In this document: positions 10,557 to 22,780 of the stretch, piece after piece
How positions within the stretch are numbered: the stretch's first letter is position 1
Layout: each line of letters starts with the position of its first letter
Assembly (NCBI GenBank): GCA_963969395.1
Contig: OZ017800.1
Location: 22,538,479 to 22,602,478 of the forward strand
Source of the DNA: Pseudoscleropodium purum
Taxonomy: Eukaryota > Streptophyta > Bryopsida > Hypnales > Brachytheciaceae
Reading direction: 5' to 3'
Length of the DNA stretch: 64,000 bases
Translations under genes and position numbers: made by a program
Notes under the pieces: generated by a model
Told to the model about the DNA's origin: nothing
The model's input: the letters and a program-made list of their open reading frames with translations, nothing else
Databases searched by the model: none

Positions 10557-13334
10557 AGCGCTCCGACGTCCATATTTTGCACGATAAACAGAGCTCTTCA
10601 TGGCATTGTATAGTCCAACTAACTTTTCATTCATCCAATGTAAAATTTAAAATTAAAAAAGGTAGCCTTCCTTTATGACCAAATTTATGAATTCTTGGTA
10701 AATGATATTTTTGTACAAAGATATGAGCTAAAATGTGCAAAAATTCACGAAAGGATTGTGACGTTTAATATATGTACCCAAATATTTACATTGCATTGTG
10801 TATAAAGCAATTGTAAGGTAGTTGAATAAAAATTCTACTATTAAATTGAATTAGTTGACGTCTAATCACTTAGTAAACCGCTAAATGTCCAAGTCTTTGA
10901 TAGTGTATTTTGGCTATCGAAAAAGAGCATGGACTTATAGTTATCTCCAATAAAGCAAATTGTTCTTTTTTCAAAATCTAACGGTATAGATGTTTAACTC
11001 CTAAAGTTCTTTTCACTAAAAACACTTCAAAACTGCCATTAGTAGTGCAAATACCAAGTCTTAGAAGAAAAATACTTTGGGGCATATGTAACCGTGGGAT
11101 CTTGTAGTTAATTAGTTGGAAAAGATGTGAAAAAAATTTTAGACAAATCCACCATTTGGATTGTAAGATATTAGATATTGAATGTTTCATTTAAGGGGGC
11201 TACTCAATTATGTCTATTAATGAACAATTGGTAGGCTAACAAACCTAACTTAGCATGTATTTTAATATTTGTTGCAATTGTTTTAAGAATATTATAACAT
11301 AACACTATTATAATATTCTTATAAATGATATAGTATTAAATCATTTCAAAATCAACAACATTCGAACACAATCTGTCAATCTTGTCTTTCATACTCCTTT
11401 AATGATATATATATATATATATATACATACATAAAATATATTAGATAAATCAACATGAACAAATCAATGATTATATATTTCATAAATCTATTCTTCATCA
11501 ATCAAATAAGAGTGCATGTTCAAATATAGACAAAGATGGTTTCTCCATTTGTTTCCAAAAAATAGATAAACAAATAGAGAAAGATATGAAGTGAATGTTA
11601 CTTGGAGAATTGGAGGAAAAGAAATTGAAGTACTCAATTGCATTTTATTACATTGGAAAATTGCATGTGGATGACATGAATTAATCTTCATAGATGCTAA
11701 ACTCATACGAGTTGCATTTCAACATTTATGATTTATGCAATTGATTGAATTGAAAGCTCTTGTAATTACATTTTCAAATTTTCGATTCAATCATTCAAAT
11801 TTGCAAGAGTGATTTATGATAGATTTATAACTTTAAATGTGAAAGCATTCAATGCCTTTATGCGTTTGTTCATCAATATATTAATTTTAAATAAATAATA
11901 TATATTTTTTATAACATATGCATAAACCATTGCATTAAAAAAAACAAAAAAACTAAGAGCCAAGCCAGATAGGCTGGTCAAATGAAGAGAACAAGAGAAC
12001 AAGAACCCTACGAGAAAGCAAAGGAAAAAAAAGAAAATATCAAAAGGATTCAAAGGAAGGAGCAAGATGCATTCTTGCAAGACCGTAGAATACATAATGA
12101 TTTCAAAATCCAAACACAAATATATTTTCTATTTCAATGAGAGCCAAAAATGAAAAATGAACTACCCTGCTCTCAAAGATTGTACAATGTACACGTTATA
12201 CAAAATGAACATATAACAGAAAGAGTAGAAGACATCGTTTATCATGATTGAAAACTGAAATGATTTTTTCTTTCTATGTAGAATATTTTATGAAATGTAA
12301 CAATGTATTTAATTATCATAGTAATTGGTAGAAATCTTTGTGCAATACATAGAAACATTTCATTCATGTGGAGTTTTTTCATTTATTTAGGATTAAAATG
12401 GAAGTATTATACTCTACAAAGTACAAACCGAAAACAATACCATATACCTAAATTCAAAAGTTTGCAATTGTTTCGTGAATTCATTTTGAAAACTTAAACG
12501 AAGAAATATTTTATAATCAATATATCTTGTTCATTTGAATCATTTCAAAATTCGAATTCCAAATTCAATTCCTATTTATAATAGAAATTATGTTTGTCAA
12601 TTTTTTAGATCTTTAAACAATGAATCTTCTTTTTTAAAATTAATATTTAAAAACATCTGAAATAAGAATATTGGAATTACCCTTCAAAATAAATATAGTA
12701 AATGTATAAGTGTATAATGTATTCTACTCAACCAACTCAAGTAACGAATTTTTCTATGTTTTTAAGGAAAAATATAGCCATACATGATTTGAAAGTTAAA
12801 ACATTGATTCTTTTTCTTTGTTTTCAAATCTAATCAAAATTTCATTAAAAAATATGAAAGACTCGATGTTCATTTGAAGATCGTGATGCACTTCTAATTA
12901 GAAATCACAACCTTTCATTAAATATCATGAGGTTGAAATCCATTAAACTGTTATTCTAATTATGTATTGGGGCCTTTTTAAAAAATTTCATTTGCTTACA
13001 ATGAAAAAGGAATTGATTATTTCTGCAAAACATTTGATTTCCTAATGAACTTTAAAAAAATCCCCACCATCTTTAGATCTTCTCAAAACCTATTTAGAGG
13101 GATAATATCAGTAAATAATCCAAACATATTCAACTTAACCACATTCCCCTCATTCGTAAAACAATTTAGGGGAAAAAAGAAAAGGTTTACGGTAATTAGG
13201 GTATAGGGTTTAGGGTTTACATTTTTTTTATAAATAAAATGATAAATCAATTACATTGATTCTCATTTAGTAGTGATTATTAGGCTGTTTTATTTTTGAA
13301 ATGTTACCGCTCTTTTTGAATAATAATGGCCTCA
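10557..13334. repeat. AT-rich core, copy 1 (direct repeat of 26706-29489)
   Basis: About 2.7 kb matching the second core at a constant offset of 16149 bp through most of its length. Between roughly 10700 and 13170 I see only about one difference, while the outer 100-150 bp at each edge carry several substitutions and a 12-bp indel. No convincing gene is present: the longest frames are short and hydrophobic or AT-biased. It contains an eroded TTAA-type MITE fragment (10994-11180), an (AT)n run near 11406-11425 and one TTTAGGG doublet near 13206. Confidence 0.85.
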
Positions 13335-13560
13335 ATGGACAGTTGGGCGGACACTGTCGGCAGTTAGTGTTTAAGTGGGGCGATTGGCGTGTCCAAAGCA
13401 CGGACGGCGTCAGAAGGCAGACAATGCGGACAGTCCGGTCGGACGGGCGGACGGCGCGCCTGCTGCCGAAGCGGACGTCGCTGGTCCGCGCAGCGGACGC
13501 GAGGTTCCGGCCGCTTCGCGTGGTCCGGGGCAAGTCCGGCGGCGGATGGCTATAAGGGTG
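13335..13560 (+). promoter_or_regulatory. CpG-rich CGGACG tract with TATA before the RING gene
   Basis: GC-rich block with CGGACAGTCCGGTCGGACGG-type words, ending in GGCTATAAGGG. The TATA-like box at 13551-13556 lies 218 bp before the ATG at 13769. The right tract of core 2 (29490-29645) shares its left part, including TTTAAGTGGGGC and GTGTCCAAAG. Confidence 0.55.
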
Positions 13561-13768
13561 GAGTGATTTTCATTTCTTCTCACTTCAATTCTCCTTTGGT
13601 GCCAAGTTGGATGTGCTACTATTGCTTTATGCGCTAGTTGCTCCTACAGAGTGGAGAGTTGGGGTCCTCTATCTTTTGTTACTGTGTTGCGGTTGATGCC
13701 ATCACTTTTGACTATCACGTGAGATTTTTTTATTCACTTCAATTGGTTATTGAATCTAATTAACAATC

Positions 13769-16700
13769 ATGAACGGCGAAGGTGATCGAAATATTGATGG
13801 GGTGATTCCGGGAAGCGAAGCCAAGAAAAAGAGCAAAGTGAAGGGGGCTACACATGACCTTCGGCTTGACATTTTAAATGACCCTACAATTAAAGCAGAG
13901 AGCGGGTGGGAAGATGAAGATGCGGAGTATTGGACATCAAAAATGTGTAGGACCTATGTTAAAATGTACTACATTGACAAGTTGTGGCCTCAGGAGTCAC
14001 ACAAGAGTCATACACGGGATTTTTGTTGTAAACCATGGACTTGCAACAACAAACATTTTGTCCATTGATCTACGGAGGTATGGCGTGTTTTATTCGGAAA
14101 CAAGCGCAGAAGCAAAGGCTATATTAATTATAGCGTGGCGTGTATGGTTTACGCTGAACTTATATTAGAGCGCAAGATCCATTGGAGCACGTTTCCGACA
14201 ACAACAGTTTGCCCACTTCTACTTGAAGCCAATCAAAAGGACATTCCCGACTTGTACAATTCAGAGGGAGAAACAGAAAAAGTATTAAAAAATACTATTG
14301 AGGTGAAAACGGATGGTGTGGAGAAAGCCTCAAATGTTGAAGAATTATGGTCTGTACATTCTCCAACAAAAGCAATCAACGAAAGCTCTTCGAAAAATGT
14401 GGAGAAAGATGTAGAGAAAGATGTAGAGGCATAGGAGGGTGAAGTCTTTTCCACAGCTCCAACGCGTTTGACCTTACACCAAATGTTGCGGCACAAACAC
14501 AAACAAAGTCTGTAAACGAAGGCAATGTTTGCACGGAACGCGGGGAAACTTCAAAAAGTAAAGTAGACGAAGTCTTGGCGGAGAAAGTAGCAAAGGCTAA
14601 TGCTACAATTGATAGTCTGATAGCCAACAATTGTTTTGATAGTTTGGTCTACAAATCTCCGCCTATGCATCAAGGTGTTGAATCTAGTCCAACGTTAAGT
14701 TTAGAAGACAAAGTACATACGCCTTGTGGACAAGGCGTGACGATTGATAATATATCCTCATTATGGAGTTCCGAGCGTAAAAGACGGGCGGAGGAGTTTC
14801 CGTTTACAACGTCATTGCCAAGTCCTCTACATGGAACCTTGCAAGACATGTCCAATCCAAAACAATTGGAAAATCTTTTGAAGCTCTCGGTTCAGTTTGC
14901 TAACCTTCATGAAGAAATAGGCGGATCGTCTAACCCCAATGACGGTGCTACTGCTGTTCCAATGAGTCCACTTGCAGATCCAAAGAATGTTGCACATATA
15001 CTTGATACAACTTTTAAGATGACGATGTCAGCTGAATTTTTAGCGAAAGTTGCTCCGACTTTTATGAATTTGGCCAAGGAGTTTTCTTTCATGGCACCAG
15101 AGATGTTGAAAGCTGCTATAGCATTTCAGAATCTCACGAAGACTTTCGGACCACTTTTTGAAAAAAGAAATGTTCACATACTACAATTGGTGGAATATGA
15201 GAAAAAAATTGCTGACCTTGGAGGAGTGGAAGCAAGGTGCAAAGTGTTGGAGTTGAAATTAAAGACTTTGGAGAGTGAGGTTGAACATTTAAATCAACAA
15301 TCATCGAGGCAAATGGAGGAGTTGATGAAGATGCGTAAACGGATTGCAGAATTACAAGGGACCTCCAAGAATCCGAGTGAGGTTGCAATCTCACCAGTGA
15401 TTGTACTCGGAGACAGTCAAGAGACACAAGAGAGTGAAGATAAGCTCTCTCTTCCTTTTGATAAGGCCGAAGCAAGCGACAGCCCTGCCATTGTGAATGT
15501 ACAAGAAAGTCACGACATGAGCATGTTAAAAGCGACACAACAACCATCAATGGAAAAGCTTTCATCTGTTTACGTGAATGCGGAGACGCAAACGGAGAGT
15601 TGTAACTTTGAAGAGTTGAAGCATAAATTGGAGGAGGCAATTGAAGCAAAAGGAATCGTTAATTCCGAGTTGAATCGATTGCAATTGTGCTTGGATTTGA
15701 AGAAGTTTATGCCATCTAGCGGCTTGGAGTCTCAATGGTTAGCATGGGTACAAAGACTCCAAGATAGACCCTCTATAGTATCTTGAGCAATGGCAGGTCT
15801 TCAAACATTGGCAATGGAGTCGAATGAAAATTGCGATGCCATTCAAAGCTCTTTGAGTTGGTTCAAGACTATGTTTGACAAACATCCTTCAAAGGGATAT
15901 ACGGAGATCACATGTTGGGGAGACATAGATGCCATGTTTGAGCGGTTAAACCACACAAAGAAGGACCAAGCTCCACCCATCAATTGGGCCTTGGAAGTAG
16001 AAGAAGGATAGGTCCCTTACAACACACTTTCAGCACACATCAATGTGAAAGACAAGCGAGTGGTGCATGCTTGTGATCCAGCCTCTCCAATCTTGGATGG
16101 TTGTTGTAGCCTTTGCCAAGGCCTCTTCGGATCGGAAGATGCGGTAACCATGGGCCAATGTCGTCACACTTTCCATGTCACTTGCATTGTGAAAGCATCA
16201 CTCATTCGTTCGGTGTGTGCCGAGTGTCGTAGTCCATTGAGTGCTAGGTTCTACGAAATGTTTGGTATCTTGGAAGCTATGCCTCCAAGCCACAAGTACA
16301 ATCATTGGAATTTTCCTCTTGATCAAGCGCCGTACAAATTTCAAAATTATCAACATTGGGGGAAGCCAATCCAGTGGAATGCAAATGAACAGAGGCATAA
16401 TTTGTACGAGGAATCTCAGCAACCATTGGATTTGGATGTGTGGATGACTCACAATAGAGAGGTGGAATTGTGGGCTCGAGGAATCGTAGATGACGCGGCC
16501 CGTGAAATGTTTTGTCGCAACATAGGGGGACATTGGAGCTTGCAACACGAAAAGTTCTTTCGTTTTCCAGATAAAAAAGTAGAGAGAGGACCAAAAGACA
16601 GTTGGGTAGAGGTGAACCATGGAAAAGAGTTCGATGAGCAGTATAAGGCATACGACCACACCCTCGTAGATAGGGCCCTTCTATTGTCGAAGTTGGAAGA

Positions 16701-17166
16701 GGCTGCAAAAGTTTGTGTTGTCTACGATACAAATGGACAAACAAGCACAGGACATTCATTTGTAGATGTGGCAGCAACATTTGATAGGCGCATTGGCGAT
16801 ATTATAGGGCATTGGAAGGCTTTCCTATTGGATGGAGACTGCCTCACAGTATGGCAAGGGAAAGGAGATGATGAAGTTGTTCAAGCGATGGTAGATCGTG
16901 TGGAGAGCAACTTGAGAACCTTGAAGGCAGACGAAGTCGATTTATCACCGAAAAGAAAACAAAAAAGGAAGCGTGAAGAGGACGATGACTTCTCTCCGGA
17001 AACCAAGAAACAATTTCATAAGGTGGACATCGAAGTTCAATCTGGAGGGCGAATAGTCCGTCCAAGTCAACAACGGTCAACTCGTCAATCATCTACTAAA
17101 CTCCTCGGTACAGCAGATTTTCCTTTTGTTTTGGGAGAAGGTAGTGGTCCATCCGGTGGAAAGTAG
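13769..17166 (+). pseudogene. Mobile-element gene: shared N-domain, coiled coil and RING-H2 finger
   Basis: Intronless gene of about 1130 codons from ATG 13769. The N-terminal domain has Trp47, Trp55, MC at 59-60, YVKM at 63-66 and KLW at 71-73, then INYSVACMVYAEL, colinear with the gene at 8806-10068. There is a TGA at 14066-14068, a frame change near 14440-14460, and then one frame to 17166 with stops at 15784-15786 and 16009-16011. 15180-15370 encodes a Leu/Glu/Lys coiled coil. A RING-H2-like finger lies at about 16096-16235: CSLC, CRHTFHVTC (C-x-H-x2-H-x2-C) and CAEC. The tail has a basic stretch (SPKRKQKRKREEDDD) that resembles a nuclear signal. RING-H2 fingers usually recruit E2 ubiquitin enzymes; whether this one did is inference. 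I do not recognise the whole protein. Confidence 0.75.
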
Positions 17167-17467
17167 GATTTGAAGAGAATTTTGTTTTTTAAAAACAATG
17201 GTCTTTTCATTGTTTAAAAACAAAAAAGAATGTGAAAGATTTAGATCTTAAAAAGATCATCTAGGATTCAGTAGTGATATTGGAACTATGTTTTCATGTA
17301 TTTTGTTTATACATATATATTTATATACAAAGATGCTATATTTTCATTTGCATATAAAAATATTTTTATATGTACATCTTATTTTACGTGGATGCATTCA
17401 TTTTTTATTGTATAACTTTCAAATTACATGACAGTATAAAATTTTCTAATGACTAATGGCAATGTGA
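17167..17467. other. AT-rich 3' flank of the RING gene
   Basis: AT-rich sequence, probably 3' UTR and element tail, leading into the one-ended MITE-type terminus. No gene or repeat seen. Confidence 0.5.
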
Positions 17468-17643
17468 AGTCTGCCCCATCCGTCCGCCTCGTCTGCCCTG
17501 TCTGGTCTATCCACCCGACCGCCCCGTCCCGCACGTCCGCCTTCCGACGGCGGGAGGGACGCTGCGTCCGCTAGTGTCCATACGTCCGGACGTCCGAAAA
17601 ATGAACGCTACTTTGGGGCGGACGTTGAGATTCGTCAACCCTG
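17468..17643 (+). mobile_element. One-ended CGGACG hAT-type terminus, copy C
   Basis: GC-rich block ending GTTGAGATTCGTCAACCCTG, the same right terminus as MITE copy A. No matching left terminus was found: the block starts abruptly in AT-rich DNA 300 bp after the RING gene. The next 8 bases (TGTAATAG, 17644-17651) begin the spacer repeat that is intact and uninterrupted near 8646. It may be a truncated MITE or the true right end of a longer element holding the RING gene. Confidence 0.65.
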
Positions 17644-18077
17644 TGTAATAGTGTACACCAAGTATGTATGTAGGCAAGCATATTGTTAAAGACATCATTG
17701 TATTATTTTATAATAGCGTTGATGTAGAAAGCTATAAGCGACTTTGATAAATAATAAAAATATGAAAAAGAAATGTAACTTTGTAAGAGCCATATTATGT
17801 CTATTTTTGAATTTAGCATTCGAGGTTAAATATGTACTAGCATGGTGTGTATTTTGAAATTATTGTTGTGTGTTTATTACATTTAGAAACTCGTAAATGG
17901 TATAAATGTATTTCTAAGTAATTAATGAAAGATTGAATTATTTGAATATTTAAAATTTTAAAATTTTTCATTCAACGATTGATAAAACTAAAATGATTTC
18001 TTATTGGTATGAAGAAATGCCGAAATTAGACAATTAGTGGTTCTTCTTTAGATTCTATTTTCAAATATGGAAAATAA
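17644..18077. repeat. AT-rich spacer, inverted copy of 8210-8646
   Basis: Reverse-complement match to the spacer upstream of kinase-like copy 1, over about 430 bp and directly adjoining a kinase promoter tract in both places. It shows that the duplicated unit includes sequence upstream of the promoter. Confidence 0.8.
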
Positions 18078-18215
18078 ATCGGATCGGGCGGACGGGGCTC
18101 GAGGGTTTCGAGGAGGCGGACGGCCGATGCGTCCGCCACCCGCGGCCTGTCTGATCAGACGGACGGTTTGGGGCTGTCCGCGCCTTATAAAAGGAGCGGA
18201 CGGGCCGTCCGAATT
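18078..18215 (+). promoter_or_regulatory. CpG-rich tract with TATA for kinase-like copy 2
   Basis: GC-rich stretch in CGGACGG words followed by TATAAAA at 18186-18192 and another CGGACGGGCCGTCCG palindrome. The ATG at 18408 lies 222 bp downstream of the TATA box. The mirror copy lies at about 22970-23110. Confidence 0.6.
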
Positions 18216-18407
18216 GTCACTTTTGCTTTGCCCCTTGTGAATGCAAGGTAGAGCAAAGAGCTTGGTGGTTCATCCTCCATTGGCTCCTTTCCGAGGCAAG
18301 GCAAGAGTGGTTTATTGGGGCCCCCTTGTTGCCAATTTTTTGGACACTTGCGCGTGAATTCAATTTCAAATTAAAAAATTTGATCTATATCTATTTCATT
18401 TATCACA

Positions 18408-20028
18408 ATGACGAAGGGGAGGAAAAAGGTTGCGAAGCTTAAACATAGAGAGGGACCATCAAACTTGAAGGTAGCTCGCCAAAGTCCTTCGGAAGAATGT
18501 ACAAAATTCATGATCGAGCGCATCATTAAATTTTATGAATTGGAAACAACATTGTCTTTAGACAATAAGTACATCAGATATCAAAAGGAGTGAGTGTCTA
18601 AATTCAAGGTAGACATGACACAGATGTTGTTGGATGCATTGAATGTTCCGAAGTGGCATGACGAAATGCATAAAACGCACTTCACCAAATGTTTGGAGAA
18701 CAAGGTTCATGACGCTTTGTGGAAATCCAAAGTCATTTTGGTTAAATATGGTAAGGAATATCGACCCAATGATGTCCAGTTTGAAGAAATGATTTTGAAA
18801 TCGGACTTGTTTAGAGGGCGATGTGCTCCAATCGCCAAAAGGCACAATCGAGTTAGTTCGATTGCTTGGTGGAAAAGCAATGATGAAGTTGCTGAAGCGG
18901 AAAGGAACAAACGACACCTAATAGCACTTCTACATACAGCACGCGTGATTGTTGTTGATGATAGAACGATGAGAGGTGAATATGCAACGATTCGAAAGGT
19001 CCGTATTGAAGGATGTCCAGGAATACTTCCTTATTGGGATTTTGGGACAAAGAAATCCATTCACCACCAAATTCAACCCGATCTTGCAAAGTTAGAACAT
19101 CAAAACGAATCAATGGCTCTTCGAATTATACACGTGTGTGTGATACGGTTTGCTGCGGTGCACGGAACGACGTGTGAAGGTTATGCGTATAAGTGGAATG
19201 GTAGAACTCTTCGACAAATGTTGAATATGGATAAGGACTATCCAGACAACATTCTAATCCGTTTGATGTATACGAATCCAACCGAAGAGGAGGTTGTAAA
19301 AGCTCACCGTTTAGGGCCAGGGTTGACAAATTTCAACGTCCGCCGCAAAATAGCGTCCGTTTTTCGGACGTCCGGACGCGAATGTCAGCGGACGCTGCGG
19401 ACACAGCGTCCGTGTCCGGACATCCTATCAACCCTGTTTAGGGCGATATCGGAAGAAGCACACGGAGTTGACATGGGCGTTTATGCATATAATATATGCA
19501 GTGCATCTTGCTGGACATTTGCACAATGATCTTTCTCCGAACAACATTTTGTTGCATTTTCCAGAAGATGAATCACGTGTGTACATTGGAGTTTGCGATT
19601 GGGGCATGACCACCTTAGCTTCTCAGCCAATGAAGTCTTTGTATACATTCACATCAGCAGATGAGATGAAACAAACTTTGTAGAGCAGATGGTAGATGGA
19701 TCTACGTATTGCATATTTGTATAAAGTAGGTGCAGATGTGGAAGTCATTTCGATGTATTCACGTAAGTCGGAAGAGTATGCCATTCGAAAAATTGCTCGG
19801 CGGATGAATGGAAACAACATGTTAGAGGCGTATTTCAACTTGCTACGAAAAACACCTAGTGCGACACAATTTGCCTTTCATGACTTTGCAAAAGCGTTTT
19901 ATGCTTACTTGAAGTGCATTTCTTCGAAGACTAACGATGAAAATACAAGTTTGGCGCATGTGATTACGCGATTTTCTAATACATATCGTTGGCCGATGCC
20001 AGATGAACATTTTCGCCATTTATATTAG
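18408..20028 (+). pseudogene. Atypical protein-kinase-like gene, copy 2
   Basis: Starts at ATG 18408 (MTKGRKKVAKLK) and ends at TAG 20026-20028 after FRHLY; 497 residues plus stop if MITE D is discounted, and the frame then stays in register. Motifs include HNDLSPNNILL (about residue 330) and CDWGMTT (DFG position). The C-terminal ~110 residues (MYSRKSEEYAIRKIA to RWPMPDEHFRHLY) look like a separate helical domain. In-frame stops are a TGA at 18591-18593, where copy 1 has Cys, and TAGs near 19681 and 19693. The first TAG is Gln in copy 1; the second is shared by copy 1. It lies downstream of the RING gene in the same direction. An atypical kinase or pseudokinase is the best label, and its target is unknown. 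Confidence 0.75.
19318..19436 (-). mobile_element. CGGACG hAT-type MITE, copy D (119 bp, shortest)
   Basis: Ends CAGGGTTGACAAATTTC and ATCAACCCTG, with an exact 8-bp duplication TTTAGGGC (19310-19317, 19437-19444). It is absent from the same place in the opposite palindrome arm (about 21559), so it inserted after the inverted duplication. Confidence 0.9.
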
Positions 20029-20371
20029 ATTGGTAGTGCAAAAGTAGTAGTTGAATAGGTTATATAGGCATTAAAAATTAGTTTAGAAATATAGAATTGG
20101 ATTGAAAAAAAATTATATGTGCAATTAGCCAAATGTGCACAATGTATGGTATTCTATATTAAATTCAATATATTTTGCCCATATTGATTATGTTTGTATT
20201 TGTGTTGATCTAGATTTTTTAAATAGTATATATATATATATTTGAAGTCACAAACTTTTTTAGTTTGTCATCTGAAAATGAATTGAAATTTTTTCATAGT
20301 TTTAAGACTGTCATGGATTCATGGTCAAATTTTATAATCTTTCAACTTATAAGAGACATTGTTTTAATGAC

Positions 20372-20631
20372 CAGGGTTGACACGACGTGCGGACGTTCGG
20401 ACACGAATGCTGTGTCCGCAGCGTCCGCTGACATTTGCGGTCCCGGTGGACGCAGCGTCCGCCAGGACCGCCCCGTCCGCCTATCACCCCATCCGCCCCG
20501 CCCGTCCGCCCCGTCCGTCCGTTTTGATGGCCCTATTTCCCCCGACCGCCCTACCTAAACTGCCCCGCGGTCACTCCCTTAATCTTTAAACAATTAAATG
20601 GTAAATGAAGTGCAATGGTTCGCGATTTGTT
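20372..20631. mobile_element. Palindrome spacer with one-ended hAT-type terminus, copy E
   Basis: Begins CAGGGTTGACACGACG at the exact inner edge of the left arm, preceded by TTAATGAC, and continues CpG-rich to about 20560. No right terminus or second TTAATGAC was found. The last ~60 bp before the right arm are AT-rich and unassigned. A MITE or longer element appears to mark the turn-round point of the inverted repeat. Confidence 0.55.
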
Positions 20632-20971
20632 ATTAAAACAATGTCTCTTATAAGTTGAAAGATTATAAAGTTTGACCATGAATCCATGATAGTCTTGAAT
20701 CTATGAAAAAATTCGAATTCATTTTCAAAAGGCAAACTAAAAAAATTTGTGACTTCAAATATAAATATATATATACTATTTAAAAAATCGAGATCAATAC
20801 AAATACAAACATAATCAAAATGGGCAAAATATATTGAATTTAATATAGAATACCATACATTGTGCACATTTGGCTAATTGCACATATAATTTTTTCATTC
20901 CAACTCTAAATTTCTAAACTAAATTTTAATGCCTATATAACCTATTCAACTACTACTTTTGCACTACCAAT

Positions 20972-22780
20972 CTAATATAAATGGCGAAAATGTTCATCTG
21001 GCATCGGCCAACGATATGTATTAGAAAATCGCGTAATCACATGGGCCAAACTTGTATTTTCATCGTCAGTCTTCGAAGAAATGCGCTTCAAGTAAGCATA
21101 AAACGCTTTTGCAAAGTCATGAAAGGCAAATTGTGTCGCACTAGGTGTTTTTCGTAGCAAGTTGAAATACGCCTTTAACATGTTGTTCCATTCATCCGCC
21201 GAGCAATTTTTCGAATGCCATACTCTTCCGACTTACGTGAATACATCGGAATGACTTCCACATTTGCACCTACTTTATGCAAATATGCAATACGTGGATC
21301 CATCTACCATCTGCTCTACAAAATTTGTTTCATCTCATCTGCTGATGTGAATGTGTACAAAGACTTCATTGGCTGAGAAGCTAAGGTGGTCATGCCCTAA
21401 TCGCAAACTCCAATGTACACACGTGATTCATCCTCTGGAAAATGCAACAAGATGTTGTTCGGAGAAAGATCATTGTGCAAATGTCCAGCAAGATGCACTG
21501 CATATATTATATGCATAAACGCCCATGTCAACTCCGTGCGCTTCTTCCTATATCGCCCTAAATGGTGAGCATTTACAACCTCCTCTTCGGTTGGATTCGT
21601 ATACATCAAACGGATTTGAATGTTGTCTGGATAGTCCTTATCCATATTCAACATTTGTCGAAGAGTTCTACCATTCAGGGTTGACGAATCTCAACGTCCG
21701 CCCCAAAATAGCGTCCGTTTTTCGGACGTCCGGACGCTAACGGACGCAGCGTCCCGACCGCCGTCGGAAAGCGGACGGGCGGGGCGGGGCGGACGGACAA
21801 GGCGGACGGCTCAAGGCGGACGTCCAGATCTTGCGGACCAGATCAGTCCATGCGTCGATCGGACGGCCGTAATCGGGGGGACGGATGGACGGGGCGGACA
21901 AGCGGTCGCTGCGTCCACCGGACCGCGAATGTCAACGGACGCTACGGACACAGCGTCCGCATCTGGACGTTGTGTCAACTCTGCTACCATTCCACTTATA
22001 CGCATAACCTTCACACATCGTTCCGTGCATCGCAGCAAACCGTATCATACACACATGTGTAATTCGAAGAGCCATTGATTCGTTTTGATGTTCTAACTTT
22101 GCAAGATCGGGTTGAATTTGGTGGTGAATGGATTTCTTTGCTCCAAAATCCCAATAAGGAAGTATTCCTGGACATCCTTCAATACGGACCTTTCGAATCG
22201 TTGCATATTCACCTCTCATCGTTCTATCATCAACAACAATCACGCGTGCTGTATGTAGAAGTGCTATTAGGTGTCGTTTGTTCCTTTCCGCTTCAGCAAC
22301 TTCATCATTGCTTTTCCACCAAGCAATCGAACTAACTCGATTGTGCCTTTTGGCGATTGGAGCACATCGCCCTCTAAACAAGTCCGATTTCAAAATCATT
22401 TCTTCAAACTGGACATCATTGGGTCGATATTCCTTACCATATTTAACCAAAATGACTTTGGATTTCCACAAAGCGTCATGAACCTTGTTCTCCAAACATT
22501 TGGTGAAGTGCGTTTTATGCATTTCGTCATGCCACTTCGGAACATTCAATGCATCCAACAACATCTGTGTCATGTCTACCTTGAATTTAGACACTCACTC
22601 CTTTTGATATCTGATGTACTTATTGTCTAAAGACAATGTTGTTTCCAATTCATAAAATTTAATGATGCGCTCGATCATGAATTTTGTACATTCTTCCGAA
22701 GGACTTTGGCGAGCTACCTTCAAGTTTGATGGTCCCTCTCTATGTTTAAGCTTCGCAACCTTTTTCCTCCCCTTCGTCAT
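20972..22780 (-). pseudogene. Atypical protein-kinase-like gene, copy 3
   Basis: Mirror image of copy 2: ATG at 22780, TAG at 20972-20974. It has the same TGA after YIRYQKE, so it is a sister of copy 2 rather than of copy 1. HNDLSPNNILL and CDWG lie in the 21390-21510 segment. MITE F splits it in the hinge region (YKWNG). A handful of amino-acid differences from copy 2 (for example MHGTMC against VHGTTC) give a rough measure of time since the duplication. Its promoter lies in the minisatellite next to the 3.3-kb element. Confidence 0.75.
21676..21983 (-). mobile_element. CGGACG hAT-type MITE, copy F (308 bp)
   Basis: Ends CAGGGTTGACGAATCTC and GTGTCAACTCTG, with an exact 8-bp duplication CTACCATT (21668-21675, 21984-21991). 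It is unoccupied in the left arm near 19204, so it inserted after the inverted duplication. Confidence 0.9.

Larger units (their letters stand above)
18078..20371 (+). repeat. Left arm of ~2.3-kb inverted repeat
   Basis: This arm and 20632-23110 are near-identical reverse complements, apart from MITE D here and MITE F in the other arm. The arms cover promoter tract, 5' UTR, kinase-like gene and 3' flank. Both share the TGA that breaks the gene after YIRYQKE, so the duplication arose after that mutation. Confidence 0.9.

Noticed and set aside
11814..12119. Hydrophobic 101-codon frame in AT core 1 (and 27963-28268 in core 2)
   Set aside because: AT-driven Phe/Leu/Ile composition; its identity in the two cores reflects recent duplication, not coding constraint.
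13200..13225. TTTAGGG-type repeats resembling plant telomere sequence
   Set aside because: Only about two units, and the same in AT core 2; too few for an interstitial telomere.
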